Assembly (NCBI RefSeq): GCF_024138715.1
Contig: NZ_CP092074.1
Location: 3,596,001-3,660,000 of the forward strand
Direction: 5' to 3'
Length of the DNA stretch: 64,000 nt
Source: Emticicia sp. 21SJ11W-3
Lineage (GTDB): Bacteria > Bacteroidota > Bacteroidia > Cytophagales > Spirosomataceae
Below, one piece after another: positions 9,720-18,238 of the stretch. The notes beneath the pieces are model-generated. The model was not told the DNA's origin and made no database searches. It saw only the letters and a program-made list of their open reading frames with translations. Numbering within the stretch: position 1 is the stretch's first letter; each line of letters begins with the position of its first letter. Both the position numbers and the translations under genes were made by a program.

Positions 9720-10379
9720 TTAAAGAGCAGGCTTATTGATTTCTATTGTGATTTTACCATCATCAATCAGGTACTGGAATTTTTCAAGCGCTTTGAACGA
9801 ATCGGCCATAGTAGCTGTAATGAAGTTTACATTGTTAGGGTAATTACCCATACCTTCTCTGATTGACGATTCCATACGGAGAGGCTCGGTAGCAATAATC
9901 TCAACCGGAATGCCCAAGTTCAGAATATTCTGCAGTAGATTGTTATGAACAGAAGCCACCCATCTTGTAATACCCTTCAACTGACTATACGCCTTCACTG
10001 CCAGCAAAAGAGAGATGTAGATGTAAGCATCATTGTTTTTGTGCTCGGGTTTATCACTCTTTACCAGTCGCCCCATTTCTAATGTGGTTGCCAAATCAAC
10101 GTATGAAGGAGTTTTGAAACCAAAGTAAAAATTAGACGGAAATATCTTCTTCTCATCAGGGCGCGTAAGCGTAATCGTACCAATTATTTCATCTGTTTCA
10201 TCACAATAGGCATTGAAAACAATCTTCTCAAATGGAGGTGACAGTCGGCTAACTGCCTTGTAATCAAACTTATGATACTTCTTGAAAATATATTCAACCA
10301 GTTTGTTGGATGATACGTAATCTAACTGTTCTATGATTTGCCTGGTAAGTACACTCATGATATTTTTCGTTTTGTTCAA
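9720..10379 (-). CDS. GNAT-fold protein resembling FeeM/LuxI-type acyl synthases
   Basis: A 219-residue protein with start ATG at 10379 (an internal ATG eight codons in is also possible). The central part is arranged like N-acyl amino acid synthases and autoinducer synthases: IVFNAYCDETDEIIGTITLT (strands 2-3), then LEMGRLVKS (the E-x-G-R-L-V element), a long helix LLLAVKAYSQLKGITRWVA and LLQNILNLGIPVEII. The closeness to FeeM/LuxI-like enzymes is inferred from this pattern; it could be another GNAT-like acyltransferase. The neighbouring membrane methyltransferase and LytTR regulator would suit a small signalling or lipid-modification unit, but no cognate receptor is visible. An IS982 relic begins 55 bases upstream, so its promoter region may have been altered. 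Confidence 0.5.
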   Translation of the reverse strand: MNKTKNIMSVLTRQIIEQLDYVSSNKLVEYIFKKYHKFDYKAVSRLSPPFEKIVFNAYCDETDEIIGTITLTRPDEKKIFPSNFYFGFKTPSYVDLATTLEMGRLVKSDKPEHKNNDAYIYISLLLAVKAYSQLKGITRWVASVHNNLLQNILNLGIPVEIIATEPLRMESSIREGMGNYPNNVNFITATMADSFKALEKFQYLIDDGKITIEINKPAL

Positions 10380-10434
10380 GCAATAGTTCCCCTATCCCAT
10401 GAAAAAGGGCTCTATCGCATTATTGAGTAAATGA

Positions 10435-11404
10435 ACCCGTAGTGCATTTAGGTAATTGAAATTTTAATTTTGTTCAATTTTCTGTTAGCAAGATGATTTA
10501 GATACTGAATTACTGTTAAAGCAGTGATTTTAGTCAACAATCTGGTTTTATATCCTTGAAACGATTTTGAGTAATTTCTTCTAATCATAAACTGGTCACA
10601 AAGTTGAGAGAACAAGGTTTCTATTCTTTTGCGTGCTTTCTTAAAAGGATAATACTGAGGTTTGTAATCTTTCTGGTTATTTCTCATTGGGACCTGCAAT
10701 CGAATATTGTTACTGTTGAATAAATCTAACTGATAATCAACACTTAAGTAGGCTTTATCTCCGATTATAGTACAATTTTCATGATTGTTTTTGATGTCTT
10801 TCAAAAAATGGATGTCATGCACAGAAGCTTTGGTTAAATCAAAACTTTTAAAAACACCGCCAATACTACAAACAGCATGCAACTTATAGCCATAGTAACA
10901 TAAACCTGGAGAGGCACAGTAGCCTTTATCCGGAGCGCTCTCAAAGGTTTCTTTGCAAATGGCTGACCTGGCGCTTCTGCTTAGCTTACACACCTCTAAT
11001 GGCATGGAATCTACTATTAAATACTCTTCATAGGGAACCAGTATAGAAGCAAGTTTACTTCTGAGTATTTCTATAAAACCAAAAAGCCTTCTCTTTCTAC
11101 GATTATAAACTGTCCTCTCTATTTTGTCTGACAAATTATCAGGAAGTATCCTAAACAGCTAATGCTCAGAGTCAATGCAGCCGTTAATGCTAAAGAAATT
11201 AACTCGATATCTGACAATTTGGAAACTCCAATCTGATTTAAAAAATTACTTTTACTAGCTATAACTCTTAAAACATTCAAAATTTGTTCATAACTTTCAC
11301 CGAAGTTGTTCATAGTATTTAATCGACTGGTAGTCAATTAAATATACGACATTTATGTCAATATGAACAGCTTTTTTTTATCCCTCTCCAAATGCACTAC
11401 GGGT
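10435..11404 (-). mobile_element. IS982-family insertion sequence, defective
   Basis: The element is bounded by perfect 15-bp terminal inverted repeats, ACCCGTAGTGCATTT at 10435-10449 and its complement at 11390-11404, giving 970 bp, the expected size for IS982. No convincing target duplication is visible in the flanks (...GTAAATGA and TTAATTATT...). The transposase gene inside is broken, so the copy cannot move by itself. Confidence 0.85.
10448..11313 (-). pseudogene. IS982-type transposase, frameshifted and with a nonsense codon
   Basis: The N-terminal part starts at MNNFGESYEQ (11313) and reads to SLALTA; the DDE core follows in another frame (LIVDSMPLEVCK, YYGYKLHAVCS, IIGDKAYLS, ARKRIETLFSQL). 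Between them, near 11160-11185, about ten bases appear to be lost (the family reads LTAEFLSIDSEHQLFRIL, here LTA-IDSEH) and the glutamine codon after IDSEH is TAG. Everything after this lesion is intact to the stop at 10448. Confidence 0.85.
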
Positions 11405-11707
11405 TTAATTATTCTTTTTATACAACTGTTTTTTTGATAATTCTAAGTTCTAGAAAATGGAAATTGAAAGCAAAGAAAAGTTATTTATCGGCATCTTTAT
11501 ATTTAAGGCATTATTACTTCGTACAATTTAATTTGCCTTTGTTTTAATTCTTTCCAGCGCTTTTCTCCTATTCTCAAGTACTCCTTCTTCGGTTCTACTC
11601 TAAGAAATTTTCAATTTAATAAACTAGCCGCAATGCCAGTTGTGCCGGAGAAGGGACTTGAGTTGATAGGGTAAGTAGTTATTTTAGATTCTTTTTTTTA
11701 GAGGGAG
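11405..11707. other. Spacer between IS982 and the caspase pseudogene
   Basis: This holds about 300 AT-rich bases without a supported gene. A degraded 3' end of the caspase-like gene may extend into the part next to 11700, since that gene ends abruptly, but I cannot reconstruct a convincing frame. Confidence 0.3.
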
Positions 11708-12647
11708 CTAGGTTATTGAAGATTCATTGCTTGGGCTACTTGTGAGTGTAATAATAGAAGGAGGCGTCTGGCTTATAATTCTCTGTATTCTCCCGTAATC
11801 GATTGCGCCGGTTTTCTGCCCATTCTGGCGTGCAGCCCCACTTTGGCAGGCATCAATTAAAATAATGCGCTTGCAGTCCAGGTCTTTAATATTATCAATC
11901 ACATCGTTCTGATAGCTAATAAGGGAATACCGGCTTATGGAAGCATTGGCATCACTTGTTTCCAGATAAAAATCATCAGAATCATTGAGGCTATTAATTC
12001 CATGCCCAGAAAAGAAGAGAATCAAAACGTCGTTTCGCCGCAAGCCCTGAAATTTGATTTTCTCAATAGTAGTAGCAATTTTTGCTTTCGTAGTGTTTTC
12101 CGGACAAACCAGAAGCTCACCTCTAACGGTCTGGAATAAACTGGCAAACTGTCCGTTGAAAATATTATAAATGCTTTCGGCATCTTTTTGGGTAAAGTTC
12201 AGATCAGAACTTACACCTACACTCACTATGTAGAGAGGTGGTTTTTCTTCACTAAGAAGATTAACTTCCAGTTTTTCACTAATCTTCCTGACTTGGCCAG
12301 GTATTGCCAACTCTATTTCAATGAAATTTTTGTCCTCGGGTAAATAAATCTGTTGAGAAACGAGGCAGTCGCGCTCTTTTTTCTGATTTCTCTTACACCT
12401 AAGTTTTTTTTACCTTCTTTCGTATCCACACCATTAACCAGAATCCTGAGGTGGTTTTTGACATCCTCCTCTTTCTGCGTTGTTTTATAATAAACTCAAG
12501 TTTCAACGATTCATTGTTAGTAAAAATAACACCATCGTTATACTTAATAGGGTTAGGATTTAACCATGTGACCTCGAGCTGATTAACGTTCTGAGAAAAG
12601 ACAAAACAGGAATTGAATACTAATAAGAATGAGAAAAGAGTTCGCAT
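11708..12647 (-). pseudogene. Secreted caspase-like (peptidase C14) protein, broken
   Basis: The gene starts at 12647 with a signal peptide (LFSFLLVFNSCFVFSQ) and a short beta-domain (LEVTWLNPNPIKYNDG). The frame shifts near 12480, after EFIIKQ, into KEEDVKNHLRILVNGVDTKE, and again near 12375 into DCLVSQQIYLPEDKNFIEIE, which runs on into the caspase core. The core (11708-12310) has both catalytic motifs: LILFFSGHG (His) and IILIDACQSG (Cys). The product stops early after TLTSSPSNESSIT, shorter than usual for the family. With two frameshifts and a probable 3' truncation it is a pseudogene. Its relatives are Bacteroidota metacaspase/caspase-like proteins, often of unknown role. Confidence 0.8.
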
Positions 12648-12710
12648 AGTCGGATTTAGGCTTTTAGTCGCATTTCACGAACTAAATTATGCCTTAATCA
12701 GACGATACGA

Positions 12711-12730
12711 AACCCCTACAAATAGGGGTT
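12711..12730. promoter_or_regulatory. Perfect 8-bp inverted repeat upstream of the caspase-like gene
   Basis: AACCCCTA-CAAA-TAGGGGTT lies 64 bases before the start codon of the caspase-like pseudogene. It lacks a T-tract and sits at operator distance, so it could be a regulator binding site, though a chance hairpin cannot be excluded. Confidence 0.3.
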
Positions 12731-13037
12731 AACATGAAAATGGAGTACTCTCCTTAAACTGGCTAGCTATTGAAATTTGTACGTTAGTATTAATTAACTC
12801 AAGTTGTCAGCCATAAAAATAGTGTTATCCTTAGCAAGGCGGTACTTTAAAAATCACGACAAATCAAGAGATACAATGCAAAAATACGACACTGTGGTCA
12901 TATACATTATTATAGATAACATTTGCAATGGCCAGCTTACCAAGAAGATGGTCAACATCTAGTAAATGATGCGATGCTTCCGACAACCGCACTAATTAGT
13001 GGATGGTATTCTGGTGCTAACTGGGTGGATAGGGCTT

Positions 13038-13090
13038 TCTAAAAAGCCAAGCACTGTCAAAGATTATTTGGCGGCACTTGGCTTTTTAGA
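13038..13090 (+). promoter_or_regulatory. Long-loop hairpin in the leader of the lasso operon (terminator or attenuator)
   Basis: A perfect 14-bp stem pairs TCTAAAAAGCCAAG (13038-13051) with CTTGGCTTTTTAGA (13077-13090) around a 25-nt loop. It lies about 100 bases before the cyclase start codon at 13189. The stem contains its own T-run on both strands, which makes it terminator-like. No intact gene ends just upstream, so attenuation of the lasso operon is a reasonable reading, alongside a relic terminator of a lost gene. Confidence 0.5.
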
Positions 13091-13188
13091 CACCCCTATT
13101 TCAGTATTGACGGCAGAAAAAAAAGGTAATGGACACCATTTAATTAATACTGGTAATTGTGTATATTTGGGCTATACCGGAAGTACCC

Positions 13189-15093
13189 ATGAGCTCAATA
13201 TTTGGCATTATAAGTAAACATAGATTCGTCGAGCAACAGAAGTTACAAAATATGCAGGCCAGGCTGGATCATTGGGCGGCCGATGCGTCAGGGCTCTGGC
13301 AAAGTAACCGGGTTGGTCTCGGACATCTGATGCTTCACAACACGCCGGAATCACTTCATGAACATCTTCCGCTTTACAGCAAGGATACAGGATTGGCTAT
13401 AACTGCAGATGGTCGCATAGATAACCGCGAAGAACTGATAATAAAGCTTAACCTACCCCAGCATCCAAAGGATCAACCTGCGCCGGATAGTACACTCATA
13501 CTGGCAGCTTATGAAAAATATGGCGAAAACTGTGTAGACCATCTGATTGGCGATTTTGCATTTGCTATCTGGGATGAAAAAGCAGAAAAGTTATTCGTGG
13601 CGCGGGATCATATGGGTATCCGACCGCTTTATTATTATGAAGATGATGATTTATTTGCCTTTTCCTCTGAAATTAAAGGATTACTCGCAATTGGTATTAA
13701 CGAAGAAATCAACGAACTCTACCTTAAATATTTACTAGCTGGTCTTCACACCCGGGAAAAAACCTGCTATACATTTGTACAGAGGCTATGTGCAGCTCAT
13801 TGCCTGAGCCTGGAAAAAGGCAAAATAACTACCAGAAAATATTGGGAACTTGATACAACTAAAGAAACCATATTTAAAGACCCTGAACAATATGCAAAAA
13901 GGTTTTACGAATTGCTTGAGCAAGCTGTAAAATGCAGGACCAGATCGGCATTTCCGGTTGGTTTTGAGGTGAGTGGTGGTATGGACTCAACATCAATTGC
14001 CTGTATCGCGGCTAAACAACTCCATCTTGCCGGAAAAAGTACAATAGGAGTATCATTCCAAAGGCCGCCCGATCTTGAGTTTCCGGAATTAACTAACAAG
14101 GAGTCTTTCTATGTTGAGGAAGTAAGAAAATATGCGCCCCTTGATTATCTTGAAGTGTATATTGACGGAGATTATACGAGAGATTCGATTAATGAAATCA
14201 AGGTCAATTTGGAAAGGAATGACGGCCCCTGCTCTCATCTTGATATCGGATTCCTCCATATGAAGCAGTTAAGTCAGAAACACGGGGTACGCAGTATATT
14301 ATCAGGTTATTTGGGTGATCATATGGCTACCTGGTGGACTAAGCATCCCTTTTACCTGGAATATTTGTCTAAGTATAAGTTAATCCGTTATTTCAGGGAA
14401 GCCTGGAAAATGAAGCAGGTAAATTTTGCTACAAAACTCCTGTTGCGCGTAATACTTCAGAAGCTTTTTCCGGCATTTGTTTTATCGCTAGTGAGAAAAA
14501 AAAGAAATAACGACATTAAAAACTCCCCAACGAACCTGTTGCTGCCCCAATATTTCGATGAACTTGCCGCTGATATTGAGGATGATTTTTATAGATTGCC
14601 TAGCACTTTCAGAGAAATTCAGGTAAATGAAGCTACGAATGACTATTCATCGCAAAGAATGGAGGGAGAGATCCGATCTACAAAAGAGATGAAAATGGAA
14701 ATTGCGTATCCAATGGCCGATATAAGGCTTATAGAGTACGTACTAAGTGTCCCGGTTGAATATAAAGTGACCGCAGCAAATCGCCGAAAACTCTTTAGAG
14801 AGGCCATGGCTTACAAAATACCGGCATCTATTCTTAATAATCATCTTAAAATGGCGATTCCGGTAGGGAATACGACACGAAAATGGATGAAGCGGGCAGA
14901 AAGTATGCGAAGCTGGCTGAACGAATTGCCTGACCTAAATAATATCCTTCCCTACCTTAACAAAGACCTTTTTCTGGATGCCTATAAAGAAACCAGCATT
15001 GATGAACTGGAAAAAAGAATTTTATCTATGAAACTTCCGACTAAGCGAGTGGCGGAAAGCATAATTATTTGGAAATTAAAAAAAACTATGTAA
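13189..15093 (+). CDS. Lasso-peptide macrolactam synthetase (asparagine-synthetase-like, 'C' protein)
   Basis: A 634-residue AsnB-family protein. The start is ATG 13189 (MSSIFGIISKH) rather than the in-frame ATG ten codons upstream, because lasso C proteins begin in this way and, lacking the Cys-2 nucleophile, have no working glutaminase site. The N-terminal Ntn-like domain (LHEHLPLYS, ITADGRIDNREELI, VARDHMGIRPLYYYE) is followed by the ATP-pyrophosphatase domain with VGFEVSGGMDSTSIA (PP-loop, SGGMDS). In lasso biosynthesis this enzyme adenylates an Asp/Glu side chain and closes the ring onto the core N-terminus. The short gene at 15132 fits a precursor and B1/B2/kinase genes follow nearby, which supports a lasso role over housekeeping asparagine synthesis. 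Confidence 0.88.
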   Translation: MSSIFGIISKHRFVEQQKLQNMQARLDHWAADASGLWQSNRVGLGHLMLHNTPESLHEHLPLYSKDTGLAITADGRIDNREELIIKLNLPQHPKDQPAPDSTLILAAYEKYGENCVDHLIGDFAFAIWDEKAEKLFVARDHMGIRPLYYYEDDDLFAFSSEIKGLLAIGINEEINELYLKYLLAGLHTREKTCYTFVQRLCAAHCLSLEKGKITTRKYWELDTTKETIFKDPEQYAKRFYELLEQAVKCRTRSAFPVGFEVSGGMDSTSIACIAAKQLHLAGKSTIGVSFQRPPDLEFPELTNKESFYVEEVRKYAPLDYLEVYIDGDYTRDSINEIKVNLERNDGPCSHLDIGFLHMKQLSQKHGVRSILSGYLGDHMATWWTKHPFYLEYLSKYKLIRYFREAWKMKQVNFATKLLLRVILQKLFPAFVLSLVRKKRNNDIKNSPTNLLLPQYFDELAADIEDDFYRLPSTFREIQVNEATNDYSSQRMEGEIRSTKEMKMEIAYPMADIRLIEYVLSVPVEYKVTAANRRKLFREAMAYKIPASILNNHLKMAIPVGNTTRKWMKRAESMRSWLNELPDLNNILPYLNKDLFLDAYKETSIDELEKRILSMKLPTKRVAESIIIWKLKKTM

Positions 15094-15131
15094 ATTTATT
15101 AAAAAATTAGTACTAAATAAATATACATAAT

Positions 15132-15281
15132 ATGCAAGTAGATCCTAAAGAAAATCCTGATTCAGAAAAACCTGATTCAAAAAAGCTGTGGGTAGATCCC
15201 TCACTAACGATTATTCCAAGACAGGCTGTTCAAAGTGGCCCTACCCGTGGATCAGAAGATACTGATATATCACCATCCTGA
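15132..15281 (+). CDS. Putative lasso-peptide precursor (49 residues)
   Basis: A small gene starts at ATG 15132, 38 bases after the cyclase stop, and ends at TGA 15279-15281. The acidic N-terminus (DPKENPDSEKPDS) leads to KKLWVDPSLTIIPRQ, which fits the aromatic-x-x-P-x-L leader motif bound by RRE proteins (usually YxxPxL, here WVDPSL). The likely core is GPTRGSEDTDISPS: Gly1, with Glu7 or Asp8 as ring acceptor. The usual Thr at leader position -2 is absent (Gln here). The last residue is Ser, the residue phosphorylated by HPr-kinase-like enzymes in paeninodin-type lasso clusters, and such a kinase gene lies at 17315. Core boundary and ring size are inferred. Confidence 0.75.
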   Translation: MQVDPKENPDSEKPDSKKLWVDPSLTIIPRQAVQSGPTRGSEDTDISPS

Positions 15282-15306
15282 TTTTGGTGTTTAGTTTCTT
15301 CACTGT

Positions 15307-16278
15307 ATGATACCATACCACATTTCATTTAATACTATCGAAGGTGAAGTATTTTGGGTCGACATTGGCTTATCAAAATTTGATAAGCCATTTTTTGACC
15401 ATGTGATTGAGGATCATATCAGCATTTTAGAGGCAGGTCATAAGACCTTAACTACCTCTACTGAGACGCTTTTAAATTCAGCCTTACTTCTCCCTGCTGT
15501 TCCGCCATCTGGATTTGTTTTTCATGTATCACGCTGCGGCTCCACGCTTCTTTCAAATGCTTTGCAGCAAATTAAAGGAGCCACTGTTATATCCGAAGCC
15601 GGAATTTTAAACACATTATTTCAATCGTACTTACTTTCCAATTCTTTGGCAGATACACAGTTTTCCAAGGACAAGGTTAAGCAGTTTATACAATCGGTAG
15701 TCACCCTTCTGGGGCATTCACAAAGTGAATGCGATCGATTATTCATCAAATTCAGCAGTTGGAATATACTGTTCTTACCACTTATCCGGGAAATATGGCC
15801 GGATGTTCCCATAGCTTTTGCTTTTCGTGACCCTTTCCAGGTAGTGGAGTCGTTAATCCGTGCCAAACCGGGTTGGTCCAATTTGTTCCTAAATCCAGAA
15901 CTTGTTTCGGCTATGCTTCGCATCAACAAAAAAGAGGTAGCCACCTGGGCCTACATAGATTTTATTGTCAACATACTATCAGGAATTTACAATGCCGGAC
16001 AGGCTTTGGAACATAATGCGCTATTCATCCACTACAGCGAAGACAAAGTGCTACATATTAAGCAACTATTTGATCATTTCAATGTTAGCGCTGAAGAAAA
16101 CGAATGGGCCGCTATACGTTCCGGATGTAATATTTATTCAAAAGACCCAAATCGGTCTTCTCATTACTTACAAAACGTAATGGTGAGCAGTTTTGTGCTC
16201 AATGAACGTGTAATGTCACTTATAAAAACCAAACTTTGGGAAGATTACATGAAGCTGAAGTCATTCGTTTCTGTCTAA
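15307..16278 (+). CDS. Sulfotransferase-like P-loop protein of the lasso cluster
   Basis: A 323-residue protein. A PAPS-binding-type P-loop lies near residue 75 (FVFHVSRCGSTLLSNAL; SRCGST is the sulfotransferase signature), and a later segment FAFRDPFQVVESL matches the 3'-phosphate-binding 'RdP.....S' element. It begins 25 bases after the precursor stop, so it is co-transcribed with precursor and cyclase. Sulfotransferase-like genes recur with HPr-kinase-like genes in proteobacterial and Bacteroidota lasso loci. Transfer of sulfate or another group to the peptide is inferred, not shown. It converges on the cupin gene with 20 bases between stops. Confidence 0.75.
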   Translation: MIPYHISFNTIEGEVFWVDIGLSKFDKPFFDHVIEDHISILEAGHKTLTTSTETLLNSALLLPAVPPSGFVFHVSRCGSTLLSNALQQIKGATVISEAGILNTLFQSYLLSNSLADTQFSKDKVKQFIQSVVTLLGHSQSECDRLFIKFSSWNILFLPLIREIWPDVPIAFAFRDPFQVVESLIRAKPGWSNLFLNPELVSAMLRINKKEVATWAYIDFIVNILSGIYNAGQALEHNALFIHYSEDKVLHIKQLFDHFNVSAEENEWAAIRSGCNIYSKDPNRSSHYLQNVMVSSFVLNERVMSLIKTKLWEDYMKLKSFVSV

Positions 16279-16298
16279 CCTTAAACATGCTCAAATGT

Positions 16299-17318
16299 TC
16301 AGGCTATTGACACAATTTCTAATATTCCGTGCTTAATCAGCAACCTGATGCCTTGTACTAATGCCGGATCGTTAAACTTGCCAGGCAGTTCGCGTATCAT
16401 AATTTCCTCTGTTGTTAAAAGTTTGAGCAATAAGTCCTTTTGAGACAATGGGAAAGTTAATTTTGTGTCATAAAATTCTATTGTCACAAAGTCTTTGTGT
16501 TCAGTCAATGTAGGAGGTGGCTTCATACTACACCGCAGGCGGCTGTCTGGCGTAAGTTGCCTGTGATGTAATACATCGAAGAGGCGTCCCCTTGGTTCCA
16601 CAAAGTTCTTGTTCTGTAATTCGGCATCATGCAGTGAAAGTCCGATGCTGAGATGCAGCGAAGGTTCATCAACCGAGATCGCCTCGTGAATGAATCCACA
16701 GGGGAGGTAAAGCGTGTCACCCTGCTTTAAAGTAAATTCATGGCTCGGGGCGGTAGGTGTCCATTTGGCTCTATCAAACGGCTCATGAGGGCTGGCAACG
16801 GGCATATCATATAATTTCCAGACTTTTGAACCATATACCTGTATCACAATTATTTCGTGCATGTCGTAATGCGGCCTGAATGCCTTAGATGCTGATGGCG
16901 TTAAATAACCGTTGATATTCAACTTTGCCTGGAACTGTTGGGCCAAATTTTGAGACAGCGCATACAGGGATGGAAAAGCCAGGTTCATTTGTTGTCCTAC
17001 TACGGTGGAGCCATCGGCTAATAAACCAAATACTTTCCTGATATTAATTTTCTCAAGCGTCCTGTTACCAAAAGTACTTTGATTTACATAAAAGCTTGTG
17101 GGCAATTCCATGCCATCTTTCACAACTCTTATACTTGGATAAATCAGATCCTTTCGCTCCAGATAATCAGCCATGCTTTCAATGGACAGCAATTCTTTAA
17201 AAAAATCCGGTTGGTCGCGCTGAATAAGAAGCGGTTGGCGTTTAAAGAAATCGACATAGAAAGCTTTGGTTGTGACAGGAGCAATAAGCTGCTCGAAATT
17301 TTGCTGCATATAGTTCAT
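16299..17318 (-). CDS. JmjC/cupin-type Fe(II) oxygenase, RoxA-like, in the lasso cluster
   Basis: A 339-residue protein beginning MNYMQQNFEQL. The JmjC-like cupin fold shows a metal site with AFRPHYDMHEIIVIQVYGSK (HxD) and a distal His in LYLPCGFIHEAIS. The N-terminal segment FFKRQPLLIQRD is typical of cupin-4/ribosomal-oxygenase family members, which hydroxylate His, Arg or other side chains. Its ATG overlaps the stop of the kinase gene (ATGA, 17315-17318), showing translational coupling. In this context it is a candidate beta-hydroxylase of the lasso precursor or a partner of the kinase. That role is inferred. Confidence 0.75.
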   Translation of the reverse strand: MNYMQQNFEQLIAPVTTKAFYVDFFKRQPLLIQRDQPDFFKELLSIESMADYLERKDLIYPSIRVVKDGMELPTSFYVNQSTFGNRTLEKINIRKVFGLLADGSTVVGQQMNLAFPSLYALSQNLAQQFQAKLNINGYLTPSASKAFRPHYDMHEIIVIQVYGSKVWKLYDMPVASPHEPFDRAKWTPTAPSHEFTLKQGDTLYLPCGFIHEAISVDEPSLHLSIGLSLHDAELQNKNFVEPRGRLFDVLHHRQLTPDSRLRCSMKPPPTLTEHKDFVTIEFYDTKLTFPLSQKDLLLKLLTTEEIMIRELPGKFNDPALVQGIRLLIKHGILEIVSIA

Positions 17319-18238
17319 TTACTGTTCAACCTAGGTAAATAATGCATAACCTTTTCAACGAGCTGGGCAACAGTATTATCTGAACTTTTTCTAGATATCT
17401 CGTATACCGGAACCTTGGCAATAAGTGCCGAAATAGTTAAAAAATGCTGGCCGCGCATACCCATTGCATTGATCTGACCGGTCCGATAGGTTTGTGATTG
17501 AATTTTCATAAAGCTTGTCATTGGAGGCAGTGATTGAATGCTAACTTCTTCATTCCCGTTTTCAGCGGGGTTTAGCAGAAAAATTTTCAACACGGGCATT
17601 GAATCTGTCTGATAATTGGTGTGAATAAATTTTGAATACTTATTTACACCAGGTCTAATTTCCATGTCGGAGTCTGGCTTTCTAAGACCAAGCTTTTCAA
17701 AACTATCTTCCCAAAGCTTCATCATTGGGTATGTCGGTGATACTTTTACTTCATCAATTGCATTTTCGCACTTTAGTATACATACATCATCCGAAAAGAT
17801 TTGGTATCCTCTTGCCTGGAGTGAGGCAGCTATTGTTGACTTACCCGCGCCAGAATGTCCGCAAAACAAAACAACACCACCTTTGACACACACAGCTGAT
17901 GCATGCAGCATTATTTCATTCCGTTGGTGAAGTATCGCGGCCATAGCATTACTAAGCAAAAACAGTCGTACACTCTTTTCGTCAGATTCTTTGGAGGGGC
18001 TTACCACAATTGATTTTCCCGACGACACATAATAACGAGCCACGGGAAGCCAAAGCAAGTATTGATCAGGTGATATTGAGCAATTGCTTTTATGTACCAC
18101 TTTGTCACCTGCGATAGCCGATGGAGTTTCACCATAACTGATCTTTAAATCAGGTTCATCCACGAATTCGCGCGGAAGCAATTCGGGAAATTCCAACTCC
18201 GATTCAATATGAAGGCCGTAGCCCCAATAACGATACAT
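17315..18238 (-). CDS. HPr-kinase-like lasso-peptide tailoring kinase
   Basis: I place the start at ATG 18238 (MYRYWGYGLHIESELEF), the usual beginning of lasso-associated HprK homologues; an upstream in-frame start at 18286 is possible. The protein has about 307 residues. The kinase core has Walker A VVLFCGHSGAGKST, preceded by IMLHASAVCVKG, and the acidic pair GYQIFSDDVCIL as seen in HprK/P proteins. It is shorter than true HPr kinase and lacks its N-terminal domain. Relatives in paeninodin-type clusters phosphorylate the C-terminal Ser of the precursor, and the precursor here ends in Ser. It is the first gene of a minus-strand operon with the cupin gene. Confidence 0.82.
   Translation of the reverse strand: MYRYWGYGLHIESELEFPELLPREFVDEPDLKISYGETPSAIAGDKVVHKSNCSISPDQYLLWLPVARYYVSSGKSIVVSPSKESDEKSVRLFLLSNAMAAILHQRNEIMLHASAVCVKGGVVLFCGHSGAGKSTIAASLQARGYQIFSDDVCILKCENAIDEVKVSPTYPMMKLWEDSFEKLGLRKPDSDMEIRPGVNKYSKFIHTNYQTDSMPVLKIFLLNPAENGNEEVSIQSLPPMTSFMKIQSQTYRTGQINAMGMRGQHFLTISALIAKVPVYEISRKSSDNTVAQLVEKVMHYLPRLNSK

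Noticed and set aside
12999-13217. A 72-codon frame before the lasso cyclase as an alternative precursor
   Set aside because: It spans the hairpin at 13038-13090, overlaps the cyclase start and lacks a lasso leader or core pattern; the gene at 15132 fits much better.
13189-15093. Housekeeping asparagine synthetase
   Set aside because: The residue after Met is Ser, not the glutaminase Cys, and the neighbours are lasso RRE, kinase and precursor genes.
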